Assembly: GCA_021849075.1 (NCBI GenBank)
Contig: JAJZTH010000007.1
Location: 58,720 to 122,719, forward strand
Direction of reading: 5' to 3'
Origin: Pseudomonadota bacterium
GTDB taxonomy: Bacteria > Pseudomonadota > Alphaproteobacteria > Sphingomonadales > Sphingomonadaceae
DNA length: 64,000 bases
Shown here piece by piece: positions 8,297 through 17,798 of the stretch (within the stretch, counting starts at the first letter, position 1; every line of letters starts with the position of its first letter). A program made the position numbers and the translations under genes. The notes under the pieces are model-generated. The model was not told the origin of the DNA. It was given only the letters and a program-made list of their open reading frames with translations, and ran no database searches.

Positions 8297-9712
8297 CTAT
8301 CCGATCCAGTAGGGCACGATCTGCCGATTGTCCGGATCGACATGGATCGGCCGATCGGCAGGCGGAAAGGCGCGCTGGTCGCAGCTTTGGCGGGGGCATA
8401 GGCGGCATGTGATGCCGATCGGAGTAGCGGCCCCTTCCTCCTGCAAATGCAGGCCGTCGGCATAGACGAAATTGGCCGCATGGGTGACTTCGCAGCCCAG
8501 CACCACGGCGAAACGGCGCGGGGTGCGTTTATAGCTGCCCGATGGCTTCACCAGACCCTTGGCCATGGACACATAGCGCACGCCATCGGGCGTTTCGCCC
8601 AGTTGCACATTGATCCGGTCGGGCACGGCGACGGCTTCATGCACGTTCCACAGCGGGCATGCGCCGCCGAAGCGGGCGAATTGCAGGCGGGTGGCGCTGT
8701 GGCGTTTGGTGATGTTGCCGGCCATGTCGACGCGGCAGAAGAAGAAGGGGATGCCGCGTAGGCCCGGCCGCTGAAGCGTCGAGAGGCGATGGCATGCCTG
8801 CTCGAAACTGACGCCGAAGGTGCGGGCCAGCCGGTCTATGTCGTGCCGCATCGTCCGCGCCGCTTCCCGGAAAGCGGCATAGGGGAGCAGCAGCGCGCCG
8901 GCGGCATAATTGCCAAGGCCGATCGCCAGCAGCCGGTCGGCGCCCGGCACCGGCAACGCGGCCTTCTTCACCACATCGGCTATCACCGCCTGTCCCTCCA
9001 GCATCATCAGTTGATGGGCCAGCATGAATTTGCGGCTTTCGGTCGGCAGCGCGGCGTTGATGAACAGCTGGCGTTCGGCGGCGCGATAGGCGCGCAGCGC
9101 ACTGTCGGGCGTTTCGGCGATCAGCGTTTCGATGCCATGGCGACGGGCCAGCGCCTCCACCAGCATGCCTTCGTCCAGTACCTGCCCCTGGGTGAAGCTG
9201 GCGGCCATATCCTCCGCAAGACAGTCGAGCGCATGGACATAATTGCCCGCTTCATGAAACCAGTCGCGCGCCGCCTCCCATGGCAGGCGGGCCTGCACCT
9301 CATGATCGTTGGCGATCGCCTCCTCGATCATGTTGATGCGTTCATTGGCGCGCATATGGGCGTTGTAGAGATCGACATAGCGCGCTGCGAATTCGGGGAA
9401 TTGCAGGTGCAGCTTCTCGATCCGCTCCGGCTCCAGCGCGGGGCCGGGCAATTCGGGATGGGACAGGGCAAAGGCGAAGGCGCCCAGCAGCTGTTCCTCC
9501 TCCCGGCTGTCGAAACTGGCCCAGTCGGTGGGAAAGGCGTTGGCGAGCGCGGCCTTGACCTTGGCGGTCAGGGGACGATCGTCATTTTCCATCTGCGAAA
9601 GATAGGATACGGATATGCCCAGCGCCTGCGCCATAGCGGCCTGGTCCATCCGATGGTCCAGACGCAATTGGCGCAGGCGCGGACCTGCAAAGATACGGTT
9701 GCCGCGTGCCAT
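8297..9712 (-). CDS. pccR: ScfR/PccR-type XRE regulator of propionyl-CoA metabolism
   Basis: A 471-residue regulator starting at the ATG at 9712; the open frame extends another 347 codons upstream but only as antisense to pccB. An XRE-type helix-turn-helix occupies residues about 12-60 (GPRLRQLRLDHRMDQAAMAQ onward). A central IrrE/ImmA-like region follows, and the C-terminus has a Cys-containing segment CRLCPRQSC, as in the short-chain fatty acyl-CoA regulator family (RamB, PrpR of actinobacteria, PccR of Rhodobacter). It is divergent from pccB, and the gap is full of TTTGC(A/G)AA motifs like those reported for PccR. An activator sensing propionyl-CoA or a related thioester is inferred. Confidence 0.88.
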   Translation of the reverse strand: MARGNRIFAGPRLRQLRLDHRMDQAAMAQALGISVSYLSQMENDDRPLTAKVKAALANAFPTDWASFDSREEEQLLGAFAFALSHPELPGPALEPERIEKLHLQFPEFAARYVDLYNAHMRANERINMIEEAIANDHEVQARLPWEAARDWFHEAGNYVHALDCLAEDMAASFTQGQVLDEGMLVEALARRHGIETLIAETPDSALRAYRAAERQLFINAALPTESRKFMLAHQLMMLEGQAVIADVVKKAALPVPGADRLLAIGLGNYAAGALLLPYAAFREAARTMRHDIDRLARTFGVSFEQACHRLSTLQRPGLRGIPFFFCRVDMAGNITKRHSATRLQFARFGGACPLWNVHEAVAVPDRINVQLGETPDGVRYVSMAKGLVKPSGSYKRTPRRFAVVLGCEVTHAANFVYADGLHLQEEGAATPIGITCRLCPRQSCDQRAFPPADRPIHVDPDNRQIVPYWIG

Positions 9713-9724
9713 AATCCTTACCTT

Positions 9725-9778
9725 AATTTGCGAAGTCGCGATTTGCAAATTAGCAAATTTACATTTGCGAAATTTGCG
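9725..9778. promoter_or_regulatory. cluster of TTTGCAAA-like sites between pccR and pccB
   Basis: Within 54 bases there are TTTGCGAA (9727-9734), TTTGCAAA (9742-9749), GCAAATTT (9753-9760), TTTGCGAA (9764-9771) and ATTTGCG (9772-9778). TTTGC/GCAAA (9742-9757) and GCAAAT/ATTTGC (9753-9768) are perfect overlapping dyads. As I recall, the PccR site described in Rhodobacter is a TTTGCAAA-spacer-TTTGCAAA palindrome, so this is very probably the operator for both divergent genes. Confidence 0.8.
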
Positions 9779-9838
9779 TCCGATTGCGTAGGGGGATGGG
9801 CATAACAACCGTTCGCCTGAACCGGAGAGAAGCCTATC

Positions 9839-11371
9839 ATGTCGAAGCTCGCCATCATCGAACAGCTGGAGGCCAAGCGCGACGCTGCGCGTCTGGGCGG
9901 CGGCCAGCGCCGCATCGACGCCCAGCACGCCAAGGGCAAGCTGACCGCGCGCGAGCGGATCGAGGTGTTGCTGGACGAAGGCAGCTTCGAAGAGCTGGAC
10001 ATGTATGTCGAGCATAATTGCATCGATTTCGGCATGGATGATCAGCATATTCCCGGCGACGGCGTTGTCACCGGATCGGGCACGATCAACGGCCGGCTGG
10101 TGTTCCTGTTCAGCCAGGACTTCACCGTCTATGGCGGCGCGGTGTCGGAACGGCACGCGATGAAAATCTGCAAGATCATGGACATGGCGCTGAAGGTCGG
10201 CGCGCCGGTGATCGGCCTCAATGACTCGGGTGGCGCGCGCATTCAGGAAGGCGTGGCGTCGCTGGGCGGCTATGCAGAGATTTTCCAGCGCAATGTGCTG
10301 GCCAGCGGCGTGGTGCCGCAGATCAGCGTCATCATGGGGCCGTGCGCAGGCGGCGCGGTCTATTCGCCGGCGATGACCGACTTCATCTTCATGGTGAAGG
10401 ACAGCAGCTTCATGTTCGTGACCGGCCCGGACGTGGTCAAGACCGTCACCAACGAAGTCGTCACGCAGGAGGAGCTGGGCGGTGCGGTGACGCATACGAC
10501 CAAGTCGGGCGTGGCCGATGTGGCGTTTGAAAATGATATCGAGGCGCTGCTGGCGGTGCGCGATTTCGTGGACTTCCTGCCTGCATCGAACAAGGAGCCG
10601 GCCCCGGAACGGCCCAGCGCGGATGCATGGGACCGGATCGAGGAGAGCCTGGACACGGTTATCCCGGCCAATGCCAACCAGCCCTATGACATGCATGAAG
10701 TCATCCGCAAGGTGGTGGACGAGGGCGATTTCTTCGAAGTGCAGCCCGCCCATGCCGGAAACATTCTGTGCGGCTTTGGCCGGATCGAGGGCAAGACGGT
10801 TGGCATCATCGCCAACCAGCCGATGGTGCTGGCCGGCGTGCTGGACATCAACTCATCCAAGAAGGCCGGTCGGTTCGTGCGCTTCTGCGATGCGTTCGAA
10901 ATCCCGATCGTCACCTTCGTCGATGTGCCGGGCTTCCTGCCGGGCACCGCGCAGGAACATAGCGGCATCATCAAGCATGGCGCGAAACTGCTCTTCGCCT
11001 ATGCCGAAGCGACCGTGCCGAAAATCACCGTCATCACGCGCAAAGCCTATGGCGGCGCCTATGACGTCATGTCTTCCAAGCATCTGCGCGGCGACCTCAA
11101 CTATGCCTGGCCGACCGCCGAAATCGCGGTGATGGGCGCGAAGGGCGCGGTGGAGATCATCTTCCGCGGCAAGACTCCGCAAGAGATTGCGGAAAAGACG
11201 GCCGAATATGAAGCGCGCTTCGCCAACCCCTTCGTGGCGGCGAGCAAGGGCTTCATCGACGAGGTGATCCAGCCCCATTCCACGCGCAAGCGGATTGCGC
11301 TGGGCCTGCGCAAGCTGCGCAACAAGGCGCTGGAAAACCCCTGGAAGAAGCATGACAATATTCCGCTGTGA
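9839..11371 (+). CDS. pccB: propionyl-CoA carboxylase beta (carboxyltransferase) subunit
   Basis: A 510-residue carboxyltransferase that moves CO2 from biotin to propionyl-CoA, giving (S)-methylmalonyl-CoA. The two crotonase-like halves are recognisable: the N half has GGARIQEGV and [13 protein letters not shown] (about residues 125-180), and the C half has [20 protein letters not shown] and [10 protein letters not shown] (about residues 360-410). Length and sequence are typical of PccB rather than AccD. GAGAGAAGC precedes the ATG. It is the first gene of the propionyl-CoA unit, and its partner pccA lies about 4.3 kb downstream on the same strand. Confidence 0.97.
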   Translation: MSKLAIIEQLEAKRDAARLGGGQRRIDAQHAKGKLTARERIEVLLDEGSFEELDMYVEHNCIDFGMDDQHIPGDGVVTGSGTINGRLVFLFSQDFTVYGGAVSERHAMKICKIMDMALKVGAPVIGLNDSGGARIQEGVASLGGYAEIFQRNVLASGVVPQISVIMGPCAGGAVYSPAMTDFIFMVKDSSFMFVTGPDVVKTVTNEVVTQEELGGAVTHTTKSGVADVAFENDIEALLAVRDFVDFLPASNKEPAPERPSADAWDRIEESLDTVIPANANQPYDMHEVIRKVVDEGDFFEVQPAHAGNILCGFGRIEGKTVGIIANQPMVLAGVLDINSSKKAGRFVRFCDAFEIPIVTFVDVPGFLPGTAQEHSGIIKHGAKLLFAYAEATVPKITVITRKAYGGAYDVMSSKHLRGDLNYAWPTAEIAVMGAKGAVEIIFRGKTPQEIAEKTAEYEARFANPFVAASKGFIDEVIQPHSTRKRIALGLRKLRNKALENPWKKHDNIPL

Positions 11372-11383
11372 CGGCCAATAGGG

Positions 11384-11467
11384 TCGTCATCCCAGCGCAG
11401 GCTGGGATCTTAGGCGGCTGTCCGGTCTGTTAAGGCATAAGGCCCCAGCCTTTGCTGGGGTGACGAT
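11384..11467. repeat. inverted pair of REP-like hairpins
   Basis: Two related units face each other in the pccB-epimerase gap: TCATCCCAGCGCAGGCTGGG (about 11388-11407) and, reading the opposite strand, TCACCCCAGCAAAGGCTGGG. Each is itself a hairpin (CCCAGC...GCTGGG; CCCCAGC...GCTGGGG at 11443-11460). Such paired repeats are common extragenic elements in sphingomonads and related bacteria. They could form one long cruciform and affect mRNA stability between the two genes. Confidence 0.75.
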
Positions 11468-11478
11468 ATGAGGATGTT

Positions 11479-11922
11479 ATGAAACTCGGCCGTCTCAACC
11501 ATATCGGCATCGCGACGCCTTCGCTGGAGGCGAGCCTGGCCTATTATCGCGACATCATGGGCGCGACGCTGACGCATGAACCGTTCGACCTGCCCGCGCA
11601 GGGGGTGAAGGTGTGTTTTGTCGATACGCCGGGCGAGAATGGCACGGCGGGCACGCAGATCGAGCTGATCGAACCGCTGGGCGAGAACAGCCCGATCCAT
11701 GGCTTCATCGCCAAGAACCCGGCCGGGGGGCAGCATCATATGTGCTATGAAGTGCCTGATATCCACGAAGCCAAGGCGTGGTTTGAGGGGCTGGGCAAGA
11801 AGGTGCTGGGCGAACCACGCATCGGCGCCCATGGCACGCCGATTTTCTTCGTCCACCCCAAGGATATGAACGGGGTGCTGACCGAGATTATGGAGACGCC
11901 TAAAGAGGGGGCTGCGCATTAA
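11479..11922 (+). CDS. mce: methylmalonyl-CoA epimerase
   Basis: A 147-residue VOC-fold metalloenzyme that interconverts (S)- and (R)-methylmalonyl-CoA between the carboxylase and the mutase. The N-terminal LNHIGIATPSLEASLAYY supplies the first metal His. HHMCYEVPDIHEAK (about residues 90-103) and the C-terminal VLTEIME with the metal Glu follow, as in known epimerases. An ATGAGGATGTT ribosome site precedes the ATG. Position in the unit supports the call. Confidence 0.95.
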   Translation: MKLGRLNHIGIATPSLEASLAYYRDIMGATLTHEPFDLPAQGVKVCFVDTPGENGTAGTQIELIEPLGENSPIHGFIAKNPAGGQHHMCYEVPDIHEAKAWFEGLGKKVLGEPRIGAHGTPIFFVHPKDMNGVLTEIMETPKEGAAH

Positions 11923-11924
11923 CG

Positions 11925-12078
11925 CCTCTCCCGCAGGCGGGAGAGGATATGAAGCCTTGGCGGCTTGTCCGCCTAGGCGAAGTTGGTGAGGGCTTGGGTA
12001 GAGAGAGGCCCTCACCACTGCGACTAAGGCCCGCTGCGCGGACCTAAGTCTCATTGCCTCTCCCGCTTGCGGGAGAGG
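11925..12078. repeat. pair of CTCTCCCGC...GCGGGAGAG hairpin repeats
   Basis: Perfect hairpins CCTCTCCCGCAGGCGGGAGAGG (split here as CCTCTCCCGC and GCGGGAGAGG arms) at 11925-11946 and 12057-12078 bracket a segment with CCCTCACCACTGCGACTAAG. The layout looks like a two-hairpin extragenic repeat inserted between the epimerase and mutase genes. The second hairpin ends 25 bases before the mutase start. Confidence 0.75.
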
Positions 12079-12103
12079 GGAAGTGGGTAGGGATAGGACA
12101 CGC

Positions 12104-14257
12104 ATGACCGAGAAGCCGACACTGGATCAGTGGGCCGCCGCCGCCGCCAGGGAAGTGAAGGGCAAGGATCTGAACTGGGATACCCCGGAAGGTATCGTGG
12201 TGAAGCCGCTCTATACGGCCGATGACGTCACGGTCGATCCGGGCCTGCCGGGCTTTGCGCCGTTCACGCGCGGGGTGCGCGCATCCATGTATGCGGGCCG
12301 CCCCTGGACCATTCGCCAATATGCGGGCTTTTCCACGGCCGAGGAATCCAACGCCTTCTATCGCCGCAACCTTGCCGCCGGGCAGAAGGGCCTCTCCGTC
12401 GCGTTCGACCTGGCCACCCATCGCGGCTATGACAGCGATCATCCCCGCGTCGTGGGTGACGTCGGCAAGGCGGGCGTGGCGATCGACACGATCGAGGATA
12501 TGAAGATCCTGTTCGACGGCATCCCGCTCGACAAGATGTCGGTCAGCATGACCATGAACGGCGCGGTCATCCCGATCCTGGCCTTCTTCATTGTTGCGGG
12601 CGAGGAGCAGGGGGTCGAGCGCAAGCTGCTCGACGGGACCATCCAGAACGACATCCTCAAGGAGTTCATGGTCCGCAACACCTATATCTACCCGCCCGAA
12701 CCGTCGATGCGGATCATCAGCGACATTTTCGGCTACACCAGCCGCGAGATGCCCAAGTTCAACAGCATCTCCATCTCCGGCTATCATATGCAGGAAGCCG
12801 GCGCGACGCAGGTGCAGGAACTGGCCTTCACCATCGCCGATGGCGCGGAATATGTGCGCTATGGCGTGGCGTCGGGCCTCGACATCGACAAGTTCGCCGG
12901 GCGGCTGAGCTTCTTCTTCGCCATCGGCATGAACTTCTTCATGGAAATCGCCAAGCTGCGCGCCGCCCGCGTGCTGTGGCATCGCGTCATGACGAAGCTG
13001 GGCGCGCAGGATGAACGCAGCAAGATGCTGCGCACCCATTGCCAGACGTCGGGCGTGTCGCTGACCGAGCAAGACCCGTATAACAACGTCATGCGCACCA
13101 CCATCGAGGCGATGGCGGCCATGCTGGGCGGCACCCAGTCGCTCCACACCAACGCGCTGGATGAAGCGATCGCGCTGCCGACGGACTTTTCCGCCCGCAT
13201 CGCGCGCAACACGCAGATCGTGATCCAGGAAGAGACCGGCATGTGCAATGTCGTCGATCCGCTGGGTGGCAGCTATTATATCGAAAGCCTGACCCAGCAG
13301 CTGGTGGACGCCGCGCAGGAAATCATCGACCGGGTCGAGGCTGAAGGCGGCATGGCCAAGGCCGTGGGCGCTGGCTGGCCCAAGGCGATGATCGAAACCG
13401 CCGCCGCCGCCCGTCAGGCCCGCGTCGACCGGGGCGAGGACGTCATCGTCGGCGTCAACAAATATCGCCTGGCGAACGAAGACCTGCTCGAAACGCTGGA
13501 GGTCGACAACACCAAGGTCCGCGAAGCGCAGATCGCCCGCATCAACCGGGTGAAGGCGGAGCGCGACGAGGATGCCTGTCAGGCCGCGCTGCAATCGCTG
13601 CGCAATGCCGCCGCCGCGCCACAGTCGATCGAGACGAACCTGCTTGCTCATGCGGTCGAATGCGCCCGTGCGCGCGCCACTTTGGGCGAAATCTCCGCCG
13701 CCATGGAGGATAGTTTCGACCGCTACGGCACGCAGCCGACGCCGGTGAAGGGCGTCTATGGCGCGCCCTATCAGGATGACAGTCGCTGGAAACAGGTTCT
13801 CGACGGCGTGCAGGCCGTCGAACGGCGCCTCGGTCGCAGGCCCAAGCTTCTTGTTGCGAAGATGGGTCAGGATGGACACGACCGGGGCGCCAACATCATT
13901 GCCTCCGCCTTCGGGGACATGGGGTTCGACGTGGTGTCTGGCCCCTTGTTCCAGACGCCGGAGGAAACGGTGGTGCTGGCGCTCGACAGTGGGGTCGATG
14001 TGGTCGGCGCCTCATCGCTCGCCGCCGGGCACAAGACTTTGATCCCCGAACTGATCAATCGGCTGCGCGAACAGGGGCGCAACGACATCAAGGTGATCGC
14101 CGGCGGGGTCATCCCGCCGCAGGATTATGACTATCTTCGTGACGCAGGGGTTCAGGGCATTTATGGGCCGGGTTCCAATGTCGTGGAGTGCGCCGCCGAT
14201 GTGCTGCGCCTGCTCGGCCACAACATGCCCCCGGCGGGGCTAGAGGAAGCTGCGTAA
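12104..14257 (+). CDS. mcm: methylmalonyl-CoA mutase, adenosylcobalamin-dependent
   Basis: Converts (R)-methylmalonyl-CoA to succinyl-CoA. The ATG at 12104 ([10 protein letters not shown]) is chosen over 12083 because it follows GGGATAGGA and starts where the family starts; it gives 717 residues. The N-terminal TIM-barrel substrate domain includes [18 protein letters not shown] and the [14 protein letters not shown] segment. The C-terminal cobalamin domain has DGHDRG, with His592 as the expected lower cobalt ligand, and later GGVIPPQDY. It is a single large-chain enzyme; no MeaB/ArgK chaperone gene is seen in the window. bioB starts on the next base after its stop. Confidence 0.97.
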   Translation: MTEKPTLDQWAAAAAREVKGKDLNWDTPEGIVVKPLYTADDVTVDPGLPGFAPFTRGVRASMYAGRPWTIRQYAGFSTAEESNAFYRRNLAAGQKGLSVAFDLATHRGYDSDHPRVVGDVGKAGVAIDTIEDMKILFDGIPLDKMSVSMTMNGAVIPILAFFIVAGEEQGVERKLLDGTIQNDILKEFMVRNTYIYPPEPSMRIISDIFGYTSREMPKFNSISISGYHMQEAGATQVQELAFTIADGAEYVRYGVASGLDIDKFAGRLSFFFAIGMNFFMEIAKLRAARVLWHRVMTKLGAQDERSKMLRTHCQTSGVSLTEQDPYNNVMRTTIEAMAAMLGGTQSLHTNALDEAIALPTDFSARIARNTQIVIQEETGMCNVVDPLGGSYYIESLTQQLVDAAQEIIDRVEAEGGMAKAVGAGWPKAMIETAAAARQARVDRGEDVIVGVNKYRLANEDLLETLEVDNTKVREAQIARINRVKAERDEDACQAALQSLRNAAAAPQSIETNLLAHAVECARARATLGEISAAMEDSFDRYGTQPTPVKGVYGAPYQDDSRWKQVLDGVQAVERRLGRRPKLLVAKMGQDGHDRGANIIASAFGDMGFDVVSGPLFQTPEETVVLALDSGVDVVGASSLAAGHKTLIPELINRLREQGRNDIKVIAGGVIPPQDYDYLRDAGVQGIYGPGSNVVECAADVLRLLGHNMPPAGLEEAA

Positions 14258-15271
14258 ATGAATACCCCCTGCACCCTGACTGCCCGCAACGACTGGACGC
14301 GCGAGGAAATCGCCGCGCTGTTCGACCTGCCGTTTGGCGACCTGATGTTCGAGGCGCAGTCGATCCACCGCGCGAATTTTCCGCGCAACGAGGTGCAACT
14401 GTCGACCCTCTTGTCGATCAAGACCGGCGGGTGCCCGGAAGATTGCGGTTACTGCAATCAGTCGGCATCGGCGGAAAGCGGCCTGAAGGCCGAAAAGCTG
14501 ATGAGCGTGCAGGCGGTGATGCAGGCGGCGGCGCAGGCGAAGGACGCAGGCTCTTCCCGCTTTTGCATGGGCGCGGCCTGGCGCAACCCCAAGGATCGCG
14601 ACATGCCCGCCATCGTTGAGATGGTGAAGGGCGTGCGCCAGATGGGCATGGAAACCTGCATGACGCTGGGCATGCTGAGCGAAAGCCAGGCCGATATGCT
14701 CGCGGACGCGGGTCTCGATTATTACAACCATAATATCGACACCTCGCCCGAACATTATGAGAAGGTCATCACCACCCGGACCTTTGACGATCGTCTGGTG
14801 ACGCTGGAAAATGTCCGCAATTCGGGCATCAACGTCTGCTCGGGCGGCATCGTCGGCATGGGCGAGACGCGCAAGGACCGCGTCGGCTTCCTGCACGCGC
14901 TGGCGGTGCTTCCCCGCCATCCCGAAAGCGTGCCGATCAACGCGCTGGTCCCGGTCAAGGGCACGGTGCTGGGCAATATGCTGGCCGACACCCCGCTCGC
15001 CAAGATCGACGAGATCGAGTTCGTCCGCACCGTCGCGGTCGCGCGGATCGTGATGCCCGAAAGCATGGTGCGCCTGTCGGCCGGGCGTGAAAGCATGTCG
15101 GATAGCTGCCAGGCGCTCTGCTTCATGGCCGGCGCGAACAGCATCTTCACCGGCGACAAGCTGCTGACCACGGCGAATGCGGGCGACAATGCCGACGCGG
15201 CGCTCTTCGCGAAGCTCGGGGTCGTGCCGATGCAGGCCGAAGTGAAGGTCGAGCTGGAGGCGGCTGAGTGA
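14258..15271 (+). CDS. bioB: biotin synthase (radical SAM)
   Basis: A 337-residue radical-SAM enzyme that inserts sulfur into dethiobiotin. The SAM cluster motif is Cys59-x3-Cys63-x2-Cys66 ([10 protein letters not shown]), followed by the BioB motifs [24 protein letters not shown] and LSAGRESM. Its ATG directly abuts the mutase TAA (14255-14257), so translation is probably coupled. No other bio gene is nearby. Its place inside the propionyl-CoA unit makes sense because the PccA subunit needs biotin, so cofactor supply would rise together with the enzyme. Confidence 0.95.
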   Translation: MNTPCTLTARNDWTREEIAALFDLPFGDLMFEAQSIHRANFPRNEVQLSTLLSIKTGGCPEDCGYCNQSASAESGLKAEKLMSVQAVMQAAAQAKDAGSSRFCMGAAWRNPKDRDMPAIVEMVKGVRQMGMETCMTLGMLSESQADMLADAGLDYYNHNIDTSPEHYEKVITTRTFDDRLVTLENVRNSGINVCSGGIVGMGETRKDRVGFLHALAVLPRHPESVPINALVPVKGTVLGNMLADTPLAKIDEIEFVRTVAVARIVMPESMVRLSAGRESMSDSCQALCFMAGANSIFTGDKLLTTANAGDNADAALFAKLGVVPMQAEVKVELEAAE

Positions 15272-15645
15272 TCTCCCTCCTCCTTCTCAGCGAGGTGGTG
15301 CGCTACGCACCCCCGCCATGCCCCGAGAAGGGGCAGGCGGGGGAGGAGCGATGTGCTGCGGCCGAGCTGGCGAAGGCGGAAAAGCGTCTCAGTGTGGCGT
15401 GGAGTAAAGCTGTCCAAACGCTACGCGAGCCGGCCCGAAGGAATACGACCAAGGCTTTTGGTCAGACACCGATCAACCTTCTGACCACCGAACAAAAAAG
15501 CTGGCGAGCCTGGCGTGACGCGCATTGCGATGTGATGGCCTATTCCATGCAAGGAACATCGGGCGAGGCGCTGGTCAGATATGATTGCAAAACGGGAATA
15601 ACGCTGGATCGCGTCAAAATTTTGGAAGGCGTTGGCGCAAGCTAG
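15268..15645 (+). CDS. DUF1311/LprI-like small protein, probably 5'-altered
   Basis: A 125-residue frame from a GTG at 15268 that overlaps the bioB stop (GTGA). Residues from about 28 on ([20 protein letters not shown]) resemble the DUF1311 / lysozyme-inhibitor LprI N-terminal domain, with later cysteines in DAHCDVM and RYDCKTG. Family members are normally exported, but here the first 25 codons are encoded by a GC-rich hairpin-forming repeat (15273-15348) and contain no signal peptide. It may be a remnant whose start was replaced by the repeat, or translation may begin inside it. Function unknown. Confidence 0.5.
   Translation: MISLLLLSEVVRYAPPPCPEKGQAGEERCAAAELAKAEKRLSVAWSKAVQTLREPARRNTTKAFGQTPINLLTTEQKSWRAWRDAHCDVMAYSMQGTSGEALVRYDCKTGITLDRVKILEGVGAS
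15273..15348. repeat. nested hairpin repeat at bioB 3' end
   Basis: CTCCCTCCTCC pairs loosely with GGGGGAGGAG, and inside are GTGCG-CTA-CGCAC (15298-15310) and CCCC-GAGAA-GGGG (15321-15333). This is the style of extragenic hairpin repeat found elsewhere in the window (11925, 12057). It forms the beginning of the DUF1311-like frame. Confidence 0.55.
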
Positions 15646-15716
15646 TTCATCGCCGCAACCATAACATCCGCTCGAACCGAACGGAGTTTAGAACAAGGAC
15701 TGGGACAGGAAGTAGA

Positions 15717-17717
15717 ATGGCAATCACCAAGATCCTGATCGCGAACCGTGGCGAAATTGCGTGTCGTGTCATGCGCACGGCCAAGAAGATGGGCATCAAG
15801 ACCGTCGCGGTCTATTCCGATGCCGACGCCCGCGCGCCGCATGTGCTGATGGCCGATGAAGCCGTCCATATCGGCCCGCCGCCCGCCGCCCAATCCTATC
15901 TGCTGGCCGACAAGATCATCGAGGCGTGCAAGGCCACCGGCGCCGATGCGGTGCATCCGGGTTACGGTTTCCTGTCTGAGCGTGAGAGTTTTCGCAAGGC
16001 GCTCGACGCCGAGGGCATCATCTTCGTCGGCCCCCCCGCCAATGCCATCGCCGCCATGGGCGACAAGATCGAGTCCAAGAAGCTGGCGATGGAAGCCGGC
16101 GTCAATGTCGTGCCCGGTTTCGTCGGCGTGATCGACGACACCGAACATGCGGTGAAGATCTCCAACGAGATCGGCTATCCGGTGATGATGAAGGCATCGG
16201 CCGGCGGTGGCGGCAAGGGCATGCGCCTTGCCTATAGCGAGCAGGATGTCCGCGAAGGCTTTGAGGCGACCAAGCGCGAGGGCCTCAACAGCTTCGGCGA
16301 CGACCGCGTCTTTATCGAGAAGTTCATCGAAAGCCCGCGCCACATCGAAATCCAGGTGCTGGGCGATCAGCATGGCAATATCGTCTATTTGAACGAGCGC
16401 GAATGTTCGATCCAACGCCGCCACCAGAAGGTGGTCGAGGAAGCGCCATCCCCCTTCGTGTCCCCGGAAATGCGCAAGAAGATGGGCGAGCAGTGCGTCG
16501 CCCTGGCCCGCGCGGTCGGCTATTTCAGCGCCGGCACGGTCGAACTGATCGTCAGCGGCGAGGACAAGACCGGCGACGGCTTCTACTTCCTCGAAATGAA
16601 CACCCGTTTGCAGGTGGAACATCCCGTCACCGAGGAAATCACCGGCGTCGACCTGGTCGAGCAGATGATCCGCGTCGCCAATGGCGAGAAGCTGAGCTTC
16701 GGCCAGGCGGACGTGAAGATCAACGGCTGGTCGATCGAGAACCGCGTCTATGCCGAAGACCCCTATCGTGGCTTCCTGCCATCGACCGGCCGCCTGATCC
16801 GCTATAATCCGCCCGAAACCGGCACGGATGAGAGCGGCGCACTGATCCGTGTGGATGACGGCGTGCAGGAAGGCGGCGAAGTGTCGATCTTCTACGATCC
16901 GATGATCGCCAAGCTCATCACCTGGGCGCCGACCCGTCTGGAGGCCATCGACAAGCAGATCGAGGCGCTCGACAAGTTCGAGATTGAGGGGCCGGGGCAT
17001 AATATCGATTTCGTGTCCGCGCTGATGCAGCATGAGCGTTTCCGCTCGGGTAACATCACCACCGGCTTCATTGCCGAGGAATATCCCGAAGGCTTCACCG
17101 GTGCGCCCGCTTCGGCGCAACTGCTTCAGCGCCTGTCCGCGATCGGCGCCTTCGCCGCCATGGCGCAGGCCGATCGCGCCCGCCGGATCGACGGGCAGCT
17201 TGGCCGCCGCCTGCCACCACCGACCGGCTGGCAGGTGAAGATCGGTGACGCCATCCATGATGTCGTGATCGACGGTGATGATGTCACCGTGGACGGCGAG
17301 AGCATCGAGATGGCGTTGGAATATACGCCGGGCGATCGCCTGATCGAGGCGGAGTTTGGCGAGGAGCAACTGGCGGTGCGCATCGCGCCGGTGCGCTCGG
17401 GCTTTGTCCTGACGGCGCATGGGGCCAGCCACAAGCTGCGCATCCTGCCTGCGCACGCCGCGCCCTATGCCGCGCACATGATCGAAAAGATCCCGCCCGA
17501 TCTTTCGCGTTTCCTCATCTGTCCGATGCCCGGCCTGCTGGTCGCGCTGCATGTCAAGGAAGGCGACAAGGTCGAAATCGGCCAGCCGCTCGCTGTGATC
17601 GAAGCGATGAAGATGGAAAATATCCTGCGCGCGGGGAAAGCCGGAACGGTCAGGAGCGTGTCCGCCGCACAGGGCGAGAGCTTGCCGGTGGACGCCGTGA
17701 TCCTCGAACTCGAATAA
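15717..17717 (+). CDS. pccA: propionyl-CoA carboxylase alpha subunit (biotin carboxylase plus BCCP)
   Basis: A 666-residue subunit that carboxylates its own biotin using ATP and bicarbonate. The biotin-carboxylase N domain starts ILIANRGEIACRV, and the ATP-grasp motif is KASAGGGGKGMR. The lid and catalytic residues include FIEKFIESPRHIEIQ and EMNTRLQVEHPVTE. The C-terminal carrier domain has EAMKMEN with Lys632 as the biotin site. The ATG at 15717 follows GGGACAGGAAG. It partners PccB (9839). Homologues for 3-methylcrotonyl-CoA are similar, but the surrounding epimerase and mutase settle the substrate. Confidence 0.96.
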   Translation: MAITKILIANRGEIACRVMRTAKKMGIKTVAVYSDADARAPHVLMADEAVHIGPPPAAQSYLLADKIIEACKATGADAVHPGYGFLSERESFRKALDAEGIIFVGPPANAIAAMGDKIESKKLAMEAGVNVVPGFVGVIDDTEHAVKISNEIGYPVMMKASAGGGGKGMRLAYSEQDVREGFEATKREGLNSFGDDRVFIEKFIESPRHIEIQVLGDQHGNIVYLNERECSIQRRHQKVVEEAPSPFVSPEMRKKMGEQCVALARAVGYFSAGTVELIVSGEDKTGDGFYFLEMNTRLQVEHPVTEEITGVDLVEQMIRVANGEKLSFGQADVKINGWSIENRVYAEDPYRGFLPSTGRLIRYNPPETGTDESGALIRVDDGVQEGGEVSIFYDPMIAKLITWAPTRLEAIDKQIEALDKFEIEGPGHNIDFVSALMQHERFRSGNITTGFIAEEYPEGFTGAPASAQLLQRLSAIGAFAAMAQADRARRIDGQLGRRLPPPTGWQVKIGDAIHDVVIDGDDVTVDGESIEMALEYTPGDRLIEAEFGEEQLAVRIAPVRSGFVLTAHGASHKLRILPAHAAPYAAHMIEKIPPDLSRFLICPMPGLLVALHVKEGDKVEIGQPLAVIEAMKMENILRAGKAGTVRSVSAAQGESLPVDAVILELE

Positions 17718-17724
17718 CGCCTTA

Positions 17725-17741
17725 TTGCGAATTTTTCGCAA
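17725..17741. promoter_or_regulatory. TTGCGAA-TTT-TTCGCAA dyad after pccA
   Basis: A perfect 7-bp inverted repeat just after the pccA stop. It could be a weak terminator stem. Its arms also resemble the TTTGCGAA units of the pccB promoter, so it may be another regulator site affecting the methyltransferase gene at 17799. Undecided. Confidence 0.35.
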
Positions 17742-17798
17742 CAGTCTTGCCTTTTCGCATTTGGCCGTCATCTTGGCGGACATGCGAAAAGGAAAAAC

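Noticed and set aside
9713..10753. N-terminal extension of 347 codons for the PccR-type regulator
   Set aside because: It runs antisense through pccB and the promoter gap; the helix-turn-helix begins right after the ATG at 9712.
12105..13879. Long minus-strand frame opposite the mutase
   Set aside because: Antisense shadow of a GC-rich gene with no ribosome site or recognisable domain.
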